A DNA stretch of 5,043 nt from contig JAJZWW010000268.1 of the NCBI GenBank assembly GCA_021846485.1, positions 1 through 5,043 on the forward strand. Direction: 5' to 3'. The position numbers and the translations under genes were made by a program. The notes under the pieces were generated by a model that searched no databases, was not told the origin of the DNA, and saw only the letters and a program-made list of their open reading frames with translations. The stretch is from Actinomycetes bacterium. Lineage in GTDB: Bacteria > Actinomycetota > Acidimicrobiia > Acidimicrobiales > Palsa-688. How positions within the stretch are numbered: position 1 is the stretch's first letter; each line of letters begins with the position of its first letter. Below, one piece after another: positions 4,740 to 5,043 of this stretch.

Positions 4740-5043
4740 TCACCACTCGACCCGGGGTGCCCGCTGCTCCAGCACACCGACGGGCGGGCGGGGCGGGCTC
4801 GTGCCGGGGCTCGGACACCGGGCGGATCTGGCTGGTGGAGCGTCGAACGCGTCGAGGCCGTTGATGCCGTGGCGGGCGAGCCAGGAGGCGGGGTCCTCGC
4901 CTGGGGGGAGGCGGGCGACGGTGGGGGCGGCGCCGGCGAGGGCGAGGAGGGCGCCGACGCGGGTGGTGGATTGTTGGCCGGGGGGGTCGGCGTCGAAGGC
5001 GAGGATGGGTCGGGGGTCGAGGCGGCGGACGTGGCGGATCTGG
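4740..5043 (-). CDS. Toprim-domain protein, C-terminal end (primase/relaxase-like; N-terminus outside window)
   Basis: One hundred codons are open from the right edge to the TGA at 4740-4742; no start codon of this gene is in the window, so it is easily missed. The visible part starts within a Toprim domain: RPILAFDADPPGQQSTTRVG (visible residues 11-30) carries the Asp-x-Asp metal-binding motif and the usual 'DxDxxGxxxxxR' pattern. ARLPPGEDPASWLARHGI (43-60) is the typical end of this domain in DnaG-like primases. The last 35 residues are Pro/Arg-rich and without clear fold. Known proteins with this C-terminal end are phage or plasmid primases and mobilisation proteins with a CHC2 zinc finger further N-terminal. 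The role in element replication or conjugal transfer is inferred. It is first in the leftward operon with the excisionase-type gene. Runs of G/C (seven at 4980-4986) are in frame. Confidence 0.75.
   Translation of the reverse strand, partial: QIRHVRRLDPRPILAFDADPPGQQSTTRVGALLALAGAAPTVARLPPGEDPASWLARHGINGLDAFDAPPARSARCPSPGTSPPRPPVGVLEQRAPRVEW

Larger units (their letters stand above)
2021..5043. mobile_element. Integration/excision module of an integrative element (right end not in window)
   Basis: The attP-like site, integrase, excisionase-type protein and Toprim-domain protein together make an integrative plasmid, ICE or phage-like element. Nothing here (capsid, terminase, FtsK-like transfer gene) decides between these. 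The leftward cassette at 1-1620 probably belongs to the same element, at its far end in the integrated form. The true ends are not resolved, so these limits are nominal. Confidence 0.6.

Noticed and set aside
4669..4818. Longer N-terminus for the helix-turn-helix protein
   Set aside because: The strong AGGAGGT site fixes the start at 4668; the extension is Pro/Arg-rich and overlaps the end of the Toprim gene in another frame.
1..5043. CRISPR arrays, insertion sequences, rRNA, riboswitches
   Set aside because: No regularly spaced repeats with unique spacers, no transposase or terminal inverted repeats, and no conserved RNA motifs were seen; all repeats found are short and clustered around the attachment site.

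Overview
This window reads as a piece of a high-GC actinomycete-type (Actinomycetota) integrative element. The evidence is the very GC-rich third codon positions, frequent GTG starts, a tRNA-Ile(GAT) 3' end of actinobacterial sequence type and an integrase of the style common in actinobacterial elements. The exact genus cannot be read from the sequence.

Left block (1-1620, all minus strand): a tightly packed three-gene cassette read right to left. It holds a TIGR04255-family protein (814-1620), a 183-aa unknown protein with a GWDGY motif (266-817, start/stop overlap ATGA) and a third unknown protein (start at 263, only 2 bases after the preceding stop) that runs off the left edge. The tight coupling suggests one functional unit. 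Its role is unknown; accessory cargo such as a defence or stress module is only a guess.

Middle block (about 1621-2267): noncoding, and the most informative stretch. It contains the 3' half of a tRNA-Ile(GAT) gene (about 2113-2159) without any 5' half. Around it lie an almost identical pair of 14-bp direct repeats (2078-2091 and 2169-2182) and, further out, two pairs of 9-bp direct repeats with an 11-bp period (2021-2040 on the left, 2219-2238 on the right). This is the expected layout of a complete attP site of a tyrosine integrase: arm, core, arm. A further related repeat pair lies at 1722-1741. Because both arms are present around a truncated tRNA, the window looks like the circular or plasmid form of the element, or a tandem junction, rather than a simple integrated end.

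Right block (2268-5043): a tyrosine recombinase (2268-3371, plus) with all catalytic residues, then three genes on the minus strand converging on it. These are a proline-iminopeptidase-like alpha/beta hydrolase (3472-4422), a small excisionase-type helix-turn-helix protein (4450-4668) and the C-terminal end of a Toprim-domain (primase/relaxase-like) protein entering from the right edge (4740-5043). Integrase, the putative excisionase and attP would form the integration/excision module, the Toprim protein would serve replication or transfer, and the hydrolase looks like cargo inserted into that module.
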